Below are positions 43,946-52,732 of a stretch of DNA of 64,000 nt, piece by piece. The translations under genes were made by a program, and so were the position numbers. The DNA is from Candidatus Halobonum tyrrellensis G22. Its GTDB lineage: Archaea > Halobacteriota > Halobacteria > Halobacteriales > Haloferacaceae. Location: NCBI RefSeq assembly GCF_000495475.1, contig NZ_ASGZ01000005.1:62001-126000 (forward strand). The letters run 5' to 3'. Each line of letters starts with the position of its first letter. The stretch's first letter is position 1. The notes below the pieces were generated by a model. The model made no database searches. It saw only the letters and a list, made by a program, of their open reading frames with translations, and had not been told where the DNA came from.

Positions 43946-44807
43946 CCGGAACCGCGTACGAACGGAGGGGCTCACCCCGACGGCGAAACCCGCGGTCCGT
44001 CGAGAGCAGGTCCCCATTCCGACATCGCGGTAGGTACGGCGGAGGCGTCGCGACGCTCCCACTCCGGAGTTCGTGAGCGCGTAGAGGTGGGAACGATTTC
44101 CCGCTCATTCTATATTATACCGTAGTTGATACGATCGGTTCAGAGGCAAGCTCCAGGAGACTGTCGGGAACGCGGCCCGAACGAGACTCGTCGAAACGTA
44201 GCACGCGGGCGTCACCGTCCCGTGTGACCCGGATCGGGGTCTCTCTCCGCGACAGCGGGGACGGAGTAGACCCAGCCGATCGAGCGATCCCCGACGAAGC
44301 CGTGCCGATCGTAGAGCGCGTCGGTCACGTCGCCTTCCCCGTGTTCTCCCTAGACCGGGCGACGGTCGTGAGATCCACGAAACGCCTACTCGAGCGTACA
44401 GACCTATCTCGGACTACGTGAGAACGTGATCGGTAACGAGGGTGTTCGTAGAGTTATTCACAACTTGATACGAATCGAGATGTAACTATGTGTCCCGAGT
44501 TGGTCTACTAACTGGAACGGGTGTTCCGACCCATTCGGCGAGCGGGTCGAGTTCGGTCGGTCGGCCGAAATCGTCCGTCCCGGCGGCTCTCTAGCCCGTG
44601 TAGCCGTCCCTTACTCACGCCGACGACCGAGCCGCTCACGGCCTAGCGACGCGGAGGCGCCAGCGACCCGAACTCGCTCGTCCGGTTTCGGACCGCGGCC
44701 GCCGGACCGAAGCGGGACGGGTCCGCCCGTCACCGGTGGGTGAGACGGCGGGCGTGTCGACCGGTCACCGGTCTCTTTATCTCGGGCGCCGGCGACGGTT
44801 GGAAGAG
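43946..44807. other. Gene-poor region before the second sugar island
   Basis: About 860 bp. It contains an AT-rich patch at 44107-44120 (ATTCTATATTATAC) that could be a promoter, and a 65-codon GTG-started open frame at 44224-44421 (AIPDEAVPIVERVGHVAF inside) that is weakly protein-like. No family match is seen for it, and I regard it as a relic or chance. Confidence 0.4.
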
Positions 44808-45485
44808 ATGGCAGAACGGTGGCCGAGCCCCATCGCGACGGCGACGACGGTACTCCGCATCACGTACGCGGAACTCGTCACGGTCGTCGTCACGAGCCTC
44901 CTGGCGACAGTCGCCTCGCTCCCGCTCGTGACCGTCGGCCCGGCGATACTGGCCGCCGTCGACGTGGTGACGACCGTCGTCACCCGTCGCGATACCGGCG
45001 CTCCACCGACGGAGCGCGAGCGCGCGCGCCTGTTCGCTCGGGCCTTCCGTCGGAACGTTCGGGCCGGCCTCCCGTTCGGCCTGCTCGTGGTTGCCGTCGG
45101 CGGGCTGACGGCGTTCTACTACGTCGTCGGTGTGACTCGCGAACGGGGCGGGGTCCTGCTGCTCTCGCTCGTCGGCGGGTACGGCGTGGTGTGTGCGCTC
45201 GCGGTGACGTACCGGGTCGGGAGCGTCCGGGCGCGCGTCTCCCCGCCGCCGTCGACGGTGGACGCGCTCCGGATGGCCGGGCGGTCGTTCACCGCGTACA
45301 CGTCGTACACGATACTGTGGCTCTGTGCCGTCGCCGCGCTTCTCGTCACGGCGAGCGTCGTTCCGGTGGCGAGTCCCGCCTTGTTCGGCGTGCTCGCGGT
45401 CGGAGAGGTGGTGACGTTCGAGGCGGTGATGGGCGACGGCGCGGCGGCCGTCGCGCCGTCGACGGGGGTGGACGGGGAGCCGTAA
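44808..45485 (+). CDS. DUF624-like (YesL-like) membrane protein
   Basis: A 225-residue membrane protein with five to six hydrophobic segments. TSLLATVASLPLVTVGPAIL matches the DUF624 pattern seen in the protein at 8916-9602 (FASLPVVTLGVTTLGA). The ATG at 44808 is set by a TATA-like TCTTTATC about 30 nt upstream; an in-frame GTG at 44736 precedes that box. It is convergent with the MalG-type permease gene (4-bp gap). The recurrent link with CUT1 importers suggests a transporter-associated role. Confidence 0.75.
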   Translation: MAERWPSPIATATTVLRITYAELVTVVVTSLLATVASLPLVTVGPAILAAVDVVTTVVTRRDTGAPPTERERARLFARAFRRNVRAGLPFGLLVVAVGGLTAFYYVVGVTRERGGVLLLSLVGGYGVVCALAVTYRVGSVRARVSPPPSTVDALRMAGRSFTAYTSYTILWLCAVAALLVTASVVPVASPALFGVLAVGEVVTFEAVMGDGAAAVAPSTGVDGEP

Positions 45486-45489
45486 CGGC

Positions 45490-46350
45490 CTACCCCTTCA
45501 TGCCGCTGAGGGTCATCCCCCGGATGAAGTACCGCTGAGCGGATATGAACACGACGATGACGGGCACGACGATGACCGCCGCCGCAGCCATCACCAGTCC
45601 CCACTCGGTGAAGTACTGGTTCCGAACGGCGAACAGCGCCACCGGAAGCGTGTACATCGACTTGTCGCTCGCGATGATCAGCGGCCACTCGAAGTTCTTC
45701 CACGTCATCACGAACGTGTAGATACCGAGCGTCGCAAGCGCCGGCTTGGCCAGCGGGAGGTACACCTTGTAGAACGTCTGGAACTCGTTGCAGCCGTCGA
45801 TCTTCGCCGCGTCGCCGAGCGCCGACGGGAGGTTCCTGAAGTGCTGTCGGAGGAGGAAGATCCCGATGGGGTTCGCGATCATGGGTGCGATCAGCCCCTG
45901 GTACGTGTTCACCCACCCGAGGTTCGACAGGAGGATGTACACCGGGATCAGCGTCACCATCGCGGGGACCATGATCGTCGCGACGAACAGCAAGAACAGT
46001 TCGTCGCGACCGACGAACTCGATCTTGGCCAGCGCGTAGCCCGCGAGGCTGTCGAAGACGAGGTTGAACGCGGTGACGCTGCCCGCGAACACGAGGGTGT
46101 TGAAGAACCACCGCCCGACGGGCTGGGTCGCGAACAGTTCCTCGAAGTTGGCGAGCGTCACCTGCTGGGGGATGAGCGACACGCCGCCGGCCGTCGGGTC
46201 CGCGCTCAGCGCCGTCGAGAGCATCCACCAGAACGGGAGCGACCACAGCAGCGCGCCGAACGTGATGCCAGCGTACATGAGCGTGGTCTTCGACCAGTAG
46301 CGGGCGCCCGACCGTTCGTATCCGGGGTAGTCGTAGTTCGACTTGGGCAT
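45490..46350 (-). CDS. Sugar ABC transporter permease, MalG type (CUT1)
   Basis: A 286-residue permease with six membrane spans. The EAA-type loop ALGDAAKIDGCNEFQTFYKV...LPLAKPA lies at about 185-212. The ATG at 46350 overlaps the last base of the MalF-type permease stop. It is the last gene of the four-gene importer operon: binding protein, ATPase, MalF-type, MalG-type. The much longer open frame that continues upstream is not protein-like. Confidence 0.92.
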   Translation of the reverse strand: MPKSNYDYPGYERSGARYWSKTTLMYAGITFGALLWSLPFWWMLSTALSADPTAGGVSLIPQQVTLANFEELFATQPVGRWFFNTLVFAGSVTAFNLVFDSLAGYALAKIEFVGRDELFLLFVATIMVPAMVTLIPVYILLSNLGWVNTYQGLIAPMIANPIGIFLLRQHFRNLPSALGDAAKIDGCNEFQTFYKVYLPLAKPALATLGIYTFVMTWKNFEWPLIIASDKSMYTLPVALFAVRNQYFTEWGLVMAAAAVIVVPVIVVFISAQRYFIRGMTLSGMKG

Positions 46351-47375
46351 CAGTATCCGACCTCCTCCTGTTGTTCGATCCGGTAGCGGTAGTAACTGAA
46401 CACGAACACGACGGCGAACAGGAGGAACGCCATCGCGGTGGCTCGACCGAAACTGCTCCGGGCGAACGCCGTCTCGTAGATGAGGACGACGATGGTGGTG
46501 GTGGCGCGGGCGGGACCGCCCTCGGCGAACGCGAGGGCGATCCCGAACACCTGGAAGGTGCCGATGATGGCGAGCACCGTGACGAAGAAGTGCGTGTTGC
46601 GCAGGTTCGGCCACGTCACGTGCCGGATGCGGTTCAGCCCGTCCGCGCCGTCGATCCGGGCCGCCTCGTACAGTTCGTCCGGGATGTTCTGGAGACCGGC
46701 GAGATAGAGGATCATGTTGAAGCCGATACCGCCCCACAGCCCGATGAGCATCAGCGCGCCGAGGGCGGTATCGGGGCTGTTGGCCCAGCCGTACGCCAGC
46801 CCAACCGGGCGGAGGAACTCGTTGAGGACGCCGTTCTTCGAGAGCACCCACCGCCAGATGACGCCGCTTGCGGCGGCCGACAGCATGACCGGGAGGAAGT
46901 AGGCGGCGCGGTACACCTTCTTGCCGCGGATGCGACCGTCGAGCGCGAGCGCGACGAGGAACCCGCCGACGATCTGAACCGGGACCACGACCGCCGTGTA
47001 CAGGACCGTGTTCCGCACGGCGAACCACCAGAGGTTGAACGAGGGGCTCCGCAGCGACGCCCAGTTGTTCTCCCACGGCCACGGTTGGAGGATGTCGACG
47101 TAGTTGGCGACCGGGAGCGAGACCCCGAACAGCTCCGTCCAGGCCGGCTCGCCGGTTCCGAGGAACAGGTTCCACTCCTGAAACGAGAGGACGAACGCGT
47201 ACAGTATCGGACCGAGCAGGAACACGGAGAACACGACGACGTTGGGGACGACGAAGAGGATTCCGGCGAGGTTGTTCTCCTCGCTGGGCCTGTCGACGAC
47301 GCGGCTCGCCGTCGACCGGAGCGCCGACCCGGCTCGTCGGAACGACGCCCGGACGGATCCGTCCGGCGTGCTCAC
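46350..47375 (-). CDS. Sugar ABC transporter permease, MalF type (CUT1)
   Basis: A 341-residue permease with a cytoplasmic N-terminal tail of about 38 residues and six membrane spans. The EAA loop YEAARIDGADGLNRIRHV...WPNLRNTHF lies at about 240-268. Its first four bases overlap the ATPase stop and its last base the next gene, so translation is coupled along the operon. Longer than its counterpart at 10628-11548 because of an enlarged first external loop (EWNLFLGTGEPAWTELFG). Confidence 0.92.
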   Translation of the reverse strand: MSTPDGSVRASFRRAGSALRSTASRVVDRPSEENNLAGILFVVPNVVVFSVFLLGPILYAFVLSFQEWNLFLGTGEPAWTELFGVSLPVANYVDILQPWPWENNWASLRSPSFNLWWFAVRNTVLYTAVVVPVQIVGGFLVALALDGRIRGKKVYRAAYFLPVMLSAAASGVIWRWVLSKNGVLNEFLRPVGLAYGWANSPDTALGALMLIGLWGGIGFNMILYLAGLQNIPDELYEAARIDGADGLNRIRHVTWPNLRNTHFFVTVLAIIGTFQVFGIALAFAEGGPARATTTIVVLIYETAFARSSFGRATAMAFLLFAVVFVFSYYRYRIEQQEEVGY

Positions 47376-48568
47376 GGCCGATCACCGGGGTCCGACCCGC
47401 CGGCGAGCGTGTCGCCGTCCCGGCCGGCCGACGTCCCGACGACGCCCGTGGCCGGCTCGTCGGTCCGGGTCCGGTTGAACACCGCCTCGCCCGTCTCGCC
47501 GTCGAACGCGTGGACGTGGTCGGCCGGGAACCGCGCGCGGACGCGGTCGCCCTCGCGGACGCGCTGACCGCCCGCGACGGTCGCGACGACCTCACCCAAC
47601 TCGTGGCGGAGGTGGAGGACGTTCTCGCCTCCCATCGGTTCGACGATGGTGGCGACGAACTCCGTGGTTCGCGGCCCGGGTTCGTCGGCGAGAACGACGT
47701 CCTCGGGGCGGATACCCACCGTCACCGAGTCGCCACCGAGGCCGTCGGCCAGCGCGTCACGCTGGGCGGCGGTCGGCTCGTAGGTGAACCCCGGGAACAG
47801 CACGTCGTCGCCGTCGAACGTCGCCGCGAGCGTGTTCATCGACGGGGAGCCGATGAACGTCGCCACGAACTCGTTGGCGGGCTCGTAGTACATCTCCATC
47901 GGCGTGCCGACCTGCTGGAGGCGGCCGTCGTCGAGCACGGCGATGCGGTCGCCCATCGTCATCGCCTCCGTCTGGTCGTGCGTGACGTAGACGGTGGTCG
48001 CCCCGAGTTCGTCGTGGAGCTGCTGCAACTCGGTCCGCATCTGCGTGCGGAGTTTGGCGTCGAGGTTACTCAGCGGCTCGTCCATCAGGAACACCGCCGG
48101 ATCGCGAACGATGGCGCGGCCGAGCGCGACGCGCTGCTGTTGGCCGCCCGAGAGTGCCCGCGGCCGGCGGTCGAGCAGTTCGGTAATGTCGAGGAGTCGG
48201 GCCGCGTCCTCGACCCGACCGGCGATAGCCGACTCGTCGAGGTCGGTCGTCATCTCCAGCCCGAAGCGCATGTTCCCCGCGACCGTCTTCTGGGGGTACA
48301 GCGCGTAGTTCTGGAACACCATCGCGATGTCGCGGTCCTTCGGCTTCACGTCGGTGACGTCCCGGTCGCCGATGCGGATCGTCCCCTCGCTCACGGTTTC
48401 GAGTCCGGCGATGGCGCGGAGCGTCGTCGACTTCCCACAGCCCGACGGCCCGACGAGCACGAGGAACTCGCCGTCCCGGATGTCGAGCGAGAGGTCGTCG
48501 ACCGCGAGGACGTCGCCGTCGTCGCTCTCGTAGCGCTTCGTCATCTCGTCGATGCTCATCCGTGCCAT
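47372..48568 (-). CDS. Sugar ABC transporter ATPase, MalK/UgpC type (CUT1)
   Basis: A 398-residue ATPase. Walker A GPSGCGKST at 40-48, signature LSGGQQQR, Walker B FLMDEPLSNLDAKLR and a C-terminal OB/TOBE regulatory domain. It follows the binding-protein gene after 2 nt and overlaps the permease by 4 nt, so here, unlike the first island, the ATPase belongs to the operon. The last 25 residues (GTSAGRDGDTLAGGSDPGDR) form a low-complexity tail. Confidence 0.93.
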   Translation of the reverse strand: MARMSIDEMTKRYESDDGDVLAVDDLSLDIRDGEFLVLVGPSGCGKSTTLRAIAGLETVSEGTIRIGDRDVTDVKPKDRDIAMVFQNYALYPQKTVAGNMRFGLEMTTDLDESAIAGRVEDAARLLDITELLDRRPRALSGGQQQRVALGRAIVRDPAVFLMDEPLSNLDAKLRTQMRTELQQLHDELGATTVYVTHDQTEAMTMGDRIAVLDDGRLQQVGTPMEMYYEPANEFVATFIGSPSMNTLAATFDGDDVLFPGFTYEPTAAQRDALADGLGGDSVTVGIRPEDVVLADEPGPRTTEFVATIVEPMGGENVLHLRHELGEVVATVAGGQRVREGDRVRARFPADHVHAFDGETGEAVFNRTRTDEPATGVVGTSAGRDGDTLAGGSDPGDRP

Positions 48569-48570
48569 CG

Positions 48571-49923
48571 CTACAGTTCCGAGTTGATCTGGCGCTCGGC
48601 GTTGGTCATGGCGGTCTCCGGCGACTTGCTGCCGGTCAGGACGGCCTCCGCCTCGTTCATGATGATGTCGAGGATGGTCGACGTCTGCGGGCCGAACACC
48701 ATCGGGTGGGCGACTTCCGCGAGATCACCCAGCCCGGAGAGCAGCGGGCGGTCGTCGTAGAAGTCGCGCTCCAACAGCGACTGCCGCGCGGGGAGCGCGG
48801 TCCCGGTGCTGACCCACTCCCACATCCCCTCGGCGTTCGTCAGCGACTGGATCAGTTCGACCGACGCGTCCGGGGCGTCCGTGTTCGCGGATGCGGCCCA
48901 CGCCGTGGTGAACGAGATGGTCGCCTCCTCGCCGCCCTCCGGGATCGGCAACCCGACCTCGGTCGCCTCGTAGACGTCGGCGTAGTCCTGTTCGAGCGTG
49001 GAGACCGACCACGCACCCGTCATCGACATGCTGATCGTCCCCGGCCCCATCGCCGGCGGGGCCCACGTCGCGTCGATGTCGTTGCCGTAGATGCCCGCGA
49101 GGTCGTCCTCGACGAGTCCGTCGAGGAACTCCATCGCCTCGACCGCCTCGGGCGAGCCGATCACCGCCTCGCTCCCGTCCTCCGAGAGCACGTCGCCGCC
49201 GTTCTGCCAGACCAACGCCAGCAGCGTGTTCCGCGGCTGACTTCCGACGGCCATCGGGTAGTCGACGTCGGTCGACTCGGCTATCGCCTCGAGGACGCTC
49301 CGGAGTTCGCTCCACGTCGTGGGGGCGGAGACGCCGGCGGCGTCGAGGTGGTCGCTGTTGTAGAAGAGCCCGACCGGCGTGAAGTCCTTCGGGACGCCGT
49401 AGACGGTCCCCTCGTAGGTGAACGGTTCGACCAGGTTGTCGAGGAGGTCCTCGAAGTCGTACTCCTCGGCGTCCCGCAGGTCGGAGCCGATGCCGAGGAG
49501 CGCGCTGTTTCGCATGAACGTGGGCGCCTCGTCGGCGATCAGGTAGAAGACGTCCGGCTCCTCGCCGCCGGCGAACTGCGTCTGGAGGTTCTGCGAGTAC
49601 TGCTCGTTGGGGGTGTTCTGATAGTCGACTTCGACGCCCTGCTTCGAACTCTCGTAGTTGGTCAGAATCTCCTCGACGATCTCCCGTTCGAGCCCCTCGC
49701 CCCAACTCGCGACGTTCAGCGTCGTCGTCTCCCCGGACCCGCTGTCGGTGCCGGACGAACCGTCGGCGGCGGTGGACTCGCCACCGGCGGTGGTGTCAGT
49801 GTCGGCTCCCTCGCTACTGCCGCCACCGCCGCCGCTACAGCCGGCGAGTCCGAGGGCGGTGCCGACGCCGAGTGACTTCACGAGCGCACGTCTGCTGGGA
49901 CCGGACCGATTTGTGTCTACCAT
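48571..49923 (-). CDS. Extracellular sugar-binding lipoprotein of the second CUT1 importer
   Basis: A 450-residue solute-binding protein. Tat motif SRRALVKSLG (R11-R12) and lipobox LAGC (Cys29), then a long Gly/Ser/Thr/Asp linker to about 70 and the bilobed domain (TLNVASWGEGLE, EPDVFYLIADEAP). The ATG at 49923 starts the Tat signal correctly. A TATA-like AAATTATAAAT (about 49958-49968, minus strand) gives a short leader. It is divergent from the GH4 gene with 113 bp between starts, so one control region may serve both. The ligand may be an alpha-galactoside or alpha-glucoside (inference). Confidence 0.92.
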   Translation of the reverse strand: MVDTNRSGPSRRALVKSLGVGTALGLAGCSGGGGGSSEGADTDTTAGGESTAADGSSGTDSGSGETTTLNVASWGEGLEREIVEEILTNYESSKQGVEVDYQNTPNEQYSQNLQTQFAGGEEPDVFYLIADEAPTFMRNSALLGIGSDLRDAEEYDFEDLLDNLVEPFTYEGTVYGVPKDFTPVGLFYNSDHLDAAGVSAPTTWSELRSVLEAIAESTDVDYPMAVGSQPRNTLLALVWQNGGDVLSEDGSEAVIGSPEAVEAMEFLDGLVEDDLAGIYGNDIDATWAPPAMGPGTISMSMTGAWSVSTLEQDYADVYEATEVGLPIPEGGEEATISFTTAWAASANTDAPDASVELIQSLTNAEGMWEWVSTGTALPARQSLLERDFYDDRPLLSGLGDLAEVAHPMVFGPQTSTILDIIMNEAEAVLTGSKSPETAMTNAERQINSEL

Positions 49924-50002
49924 GGATCGAGCCTTGGTGTGGGATCGATCGTTCCCCATTTATAATTTACTCTACTGCGACGCGGACCGCGGGTCGACAC
50001 GG

Positions 50003-50011
50003 GTTTTATTA
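50003..50011 (+). promoter_or_regulatory. TATA box of the GH4 gene
   Basis: GTTTTATTA is centred about 30 nt upstream of the ATG at 50037, consistent with a leaderless transcript. The opposing TATA of the binding-protein gene lies about 45 bp away. Confidence 0.6.
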
Positions 50012-50036
50012 GGAGTTCCGTCCGACAGGAGAGCGA

Positions 50037-51344
50037 ATGGCGAAGATCACCTTCATCGGAGCGGGGAGTATGGTGTTTTCCGTGAAACTCGTCGGCGACA
50101 TCCTGTCGTTCCCGGCGCTTGACGACAGCACCGTCGCGCTGATGGACATCGACGAGTCGCGGCTGGAGAAGACGACGCGGGTGGCCGAGGCGATGGTGGA
50201 CAACGAGGGGCTCGACGCGACGATCCAGTCGACGACCGATCGGCGGGAGGCGCTCGACGGTGCCGACTACGTCCTGAACATGATCAACGTCGGCGGCACG
50301 GAGCCGTTCGAAAACGAGATCCGGATCCCCGAGCGGTACGGTGTCGAGCAGGCCATCGGCGACACCATCGGTCCGGGCGGCATCTTCCGGGGGCTCCGAA
50401 CCATCCCGACGATGCTCGACATCGCGAGCGACATCGCGGAGGTCTGCTCCGACGCGCTCCTGCTCAACTACACCAACCCGATGTCCATCCTCTGTCAGAC
50501 GATGTTCGAGGCGACGGACGTCGAGACGGTCGGACTCTGTCACAGCGTCCCCCACACCGCGGCGGCCATCGCCGACTACGTCGGCGTCCCCGAGGAGGAA
50601 CTCGACTACTGGGTCGCCGGGATCAACCACGTCGCGTGGTTCCTCGAAGCCAGCCACGACGGCGAGAGCGTCTACCCGGCGCTCCACGACGCGATGGACG
50701 ACCCCGAGACGTACGAACGCGACACGGTCCGGTTCGAGATGATGCGGCACTTCGGCTACTTCCCGACCGAGTCCTCCCACCACATGTCGGAGTACGTCCC
50801 GTACTTCCGGACCGACGAGGCGACTATCGAGGAGATGACGGGGACGGACTACGCCGAACGCATGCCCACGGCGACCTACCTCGAAGGCTGGCGGGAACGC
50901 TCCGACAGCCGCGACGACCCGGAACTCGACGTCGACCTCGGCGAGGTGACGGTCGACCGCTCCGAGGAGTACGCCTCCCGGCTCATCCACTCCGTCGAGA
51001 CGGACACGCGCCGGCGACTCAACCTCAACGTCAGCAACGAGACGGACGCCATCACCAGCCTCCCGTCGGACGCGTGCGTCGAGGTTCCCGTCCTCGTCGA
51101 CGGCGCGGGCCTACACCCGTGTTCGGTCGGCGAGTTGCCGTCGTCCATCGGCACGTTCCCACAGCAGCACGCCGCCGTCAACCGACTCGTCGTCGAGGGT
51201 GCCCTCGAGAACGACCGGGCGAAGGTCCACCGCGCGGTCAAGCAGGACCCGCTCACGGCCGCCGCGCTCGAACTCGACGAGATACACGAGATGACGGAGG
51301 AGTTGCTCGACGCGAACGCGGCGTACCTGCCGGATCTGAACTGA
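50037..51344 (+). CDS. GH4 glycosidase (alpha-galactosidase/alpha-glucosidase/galacturonidase family)
   Basis: A 435-residue cytoplasmic enzyme of the NAD- and Mn-dependent family GH4. The dinucleotide fold begins KITFIGAGSMVFS, with the metal-binding CHS at C168-H169 (GLCHSVPHT), GINHVAWF carrying the second metal His, and the NYTNPM loop. GH4 members hydrolyse alpha- or beta-glycosides by a redox mechanism; the CHSV pattern is commonest in alpha-galactosidases and galacturonidases. It is divergent from the importer operon and upstream of the IclR gene, so it probably hydrolyses the imported sugar. Exact specificity is uncertain. Confidence 0.9.
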   Translation: MAKITFIGAGSMVFSVKLVGDILSFPALDDSTVALMDIDESRLEKTTRVAEAMVDNEGLDATIQSTTDRREALDGADYVLNMINVGGTEPFENEIRIPERYGVEQAIGDTIGPGGIFRGLRTIPTMLDIASDIAEVCSDALLLNYTNPMSILCQTMFEATDVETVGLCHSVPHTAAAIADYVGVPEEELDYWVAGINHVAWFLEASHDGESVYPALHDAMDDPETYERDTVRFEMMRHFGYFPTESSHHMSEYVPYFRTDEATIEEMTGTDYAERMPTATYLEGWRERSDSRDDPELDVDLGEVTVDRSEEYASRLIHSVETDTRRRLNLNVSNETDAITSLPSDACVEVPVLVDGAGLHPCSVGELPSSIGTFPQQHAAVNRLVVEGALENDRAKVHRAVKQDPLTAAALELDEIHEMTEELLDANAAYLPDLN

Positions 51345-51400
51345 CCCCGTCGGGACCGACGGGACCGCCGTTCGCCGCGAAGCGGTGGTGCCGTCCGGTC

Positions 51401-51417
51401 GTTCACGTATCGTGAAC
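51401..51417. promoter_or_regulatory. 17-bp palindrome GTTCACG-TAT-CGTGAAC (operator-like, copy 1)
   Basis: Perfect 7-bp arms with a 3-bp centre, 57 bp after the GH4 stop. Two related sites follow at 51574 and 51830, all upstream of the IclR gene. Confidence 0.65.
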
Positions 51418-51573
51418 ACTCTCGGCGCCACCCACCCGGTCGACTCCTCCTCGGCTAGCCTGCTCAGTCGACCGAACGGTCCCGCTCGATCGTACGACTC
51501 CCCATCGGTCGATAGGGGCCCCCGTCCGTCGGTCAGTCGGACGGACGCCGTCGCCGAAACGGTCCGCCGGTCT

Positions 51574-51590
51574 GTTCACGATGTATGAAC
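51574..51590. promoter_or_regulatory. 17-bp palindrome GTTCACG-ATG-TATGAAC (operator-like, copy 2, degenerate)
   Basis: The same layout as copies 1 and 3 but the right arm has two changes; the 5-bp outer arms GTTCA/TGAAC are kept. Confidence 0.5.
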
Positions 51591-51829
51591 GGTCGGCAGG
51601 TGCCCCACTACGACTACGAGAGGCGACGTCGTTTCGCTCCGACCGTATTGGAACCCGCGGTATCTGCGTATCGGTCAGTCCCCGTTGGTGATACTGGACA
51701 CTGACCACCGTTCGCGTTCGTTCGTGAAATATTTGTACAGTTCATCCGCGGTTCGCCGCTCCCGGCGGAGTCGGTGGGACCGTTGCGGCCAGTTCGGAGT
51801 CGAGTCGGACGGGGGAGTCGTCGGATCCC

Positions 51830-51846
51830 GTTCACGATACGTGAAC
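51830..51846. promoter_or_regulatory. 17-bp palindrome GTTCACG-ATA-CGTGAAC (operator-like, copy 3)
   Basis: Exact reverse complement of copy 1. It ends 30 bp before the ATG of the IclR gene (51877), where bound protein would block or recruit transcription, so autoregulation by the IclR protein is likely. Confidence 0.65.
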
Positions 51847-51876
51847 AGTTATGTGGATTGCCGGCACAGGAGGCGT

Positions 51877-52707
51877 ATGGACGACCGCCCGCTCCCGCCG
51901 GCCGAGGCGTTCGACAGTCGCGTCGCGCGGACGACGGTGACGAGCTTCCGGATGATCGAGGCGCTCGAGGGCGGCGGATACGCGGGCGTCAGCCAACTCG
52001 CGGCGGACCTGTCGCTCAGCAAGGGGACGGTCCACAAACACCTCACCACGCTCCGCGAACTCGGCTACGTGGTTCGCGAGGACGGTCAGTACCGGCTGAG
52101 CCTCGCGTTCCTCGGACTCGGGACGAGCGTCCGGGGGCGGACCGAACTGTACGAGGTGTCGCGGGACCACCTCGCGAACCTCGCGGAGGCGACCGAGGAG
52201 GTGGCGAGCGTGATGGTTCCCGAACGACACTGGGGGGTGTACCTGTCCCACACCCGCAGCGCGGGGGTCGAGTCGGCCACTCGCCGCGAGGGCGAGCGGG
52301 TGCCGCTGACGGCCACCGCGGGCGGCAAAGTGATCCTCGCACACCTCCCGGACGACGAGCGCGACCGCATCCTCGACGAGCGAGGGCTGCCGGCGCTGAC
52401 CGAGAACACGGTGACCGACCGCGACGAACTGCTGGCGGAGCTCCGTACCGCGCGCGACAACCGGTTCGCCCACGACCGGGGCGAACTCGAACCCGACCGG
52501 CACTGCGTGGCCGCACCGATCACCGGTCCGGACGGGACTGCCGTCGCGGCAGTGACGGTGTCCGGTCCGGCCGAGCGGATGACGGAGAAGGCGACTCGTC
52601 TCGACTTCCCGAGCATCGTCGGGAGCACGGCGACCGCCATCCAGAACCGACTCGGGCGCGAGCGGTCCGACGACGGCCCAGCCGACTCCGGCGAAGGACA
52701 GCTATAA
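51877..52707 (+). CDS. IclR-family transcriptional regulator
   Basis: A 276-residue regulator. Winged helix at about 15-75 (SFRMIEALEGGGYAGVSQLA, LSKGTVHKHLTTLRELGYVV) and IclR effector domain at about 90-265 (GERVPLTATAGGKVILAHLP, HCVAAPITGPDGT). The ATG at 51877 is preferred over upstream codons that are arginine-rich. The three 17-bp palindromes upstream are its likely sites. It probably controls the second sugar island: importer, GH4 enzyme and the sulfatase that follows. Confidence 0.9.
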   Translation: MDDRPLPPAEAFDSRVARTTVTSFRMIEALEGGGYAGVSQLAADLSLSKGTVHKHLTTLRELGYVVREDGQYRLSLAFLGLGTSVRGRTELYEVSRDHLANLAEATEEVASVMVPERHWGVYLSHTRSAGVESATRREGERVPLTATAGGKVILAHLPDDERDRILDERGLPALTENTVTDRDELLAELRTARDNRFAHDRGELEPDRHCVAAPITGPDGTAVAAVTVSGPAERMTEKATRLDFPSIVGSTATAIQNRLGRERSDDGPADSGEGQL

Positions 52708-52708
52708 A
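52703..52708 (+). promoter_or_regulatory. TATA box deciding the GTG start of the third sulfatase
   Basis: TATAAA is centred 27 nt upstream of the GTG at 52733 and overlaps the IclR stop codon. It supports a leaderless message beginning at the GTG. Confidence 0.65.
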
Positions 52709-52732
52709 CGAACCTACCGAGACGATCCCACT

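Larger units (their letters stand above)
51345..51876. other. Regulatory intergenic region between GH4 and IclR genes
   Basis: 530 bp without a gene. Besides the three palindromes it has an AT-rich GAAATATTTGTAC around 51725-51737. No other structure is seen. Confidence 0.5.

Noticed and set aside
45490-47595. A 701-codon open frame covering two permease genes
   Set aside because: Only the final 286 codons encode a permease. The upstream part is arginine/proline-rich antisense-frame sequence over the MalF-type and ATPase genes.
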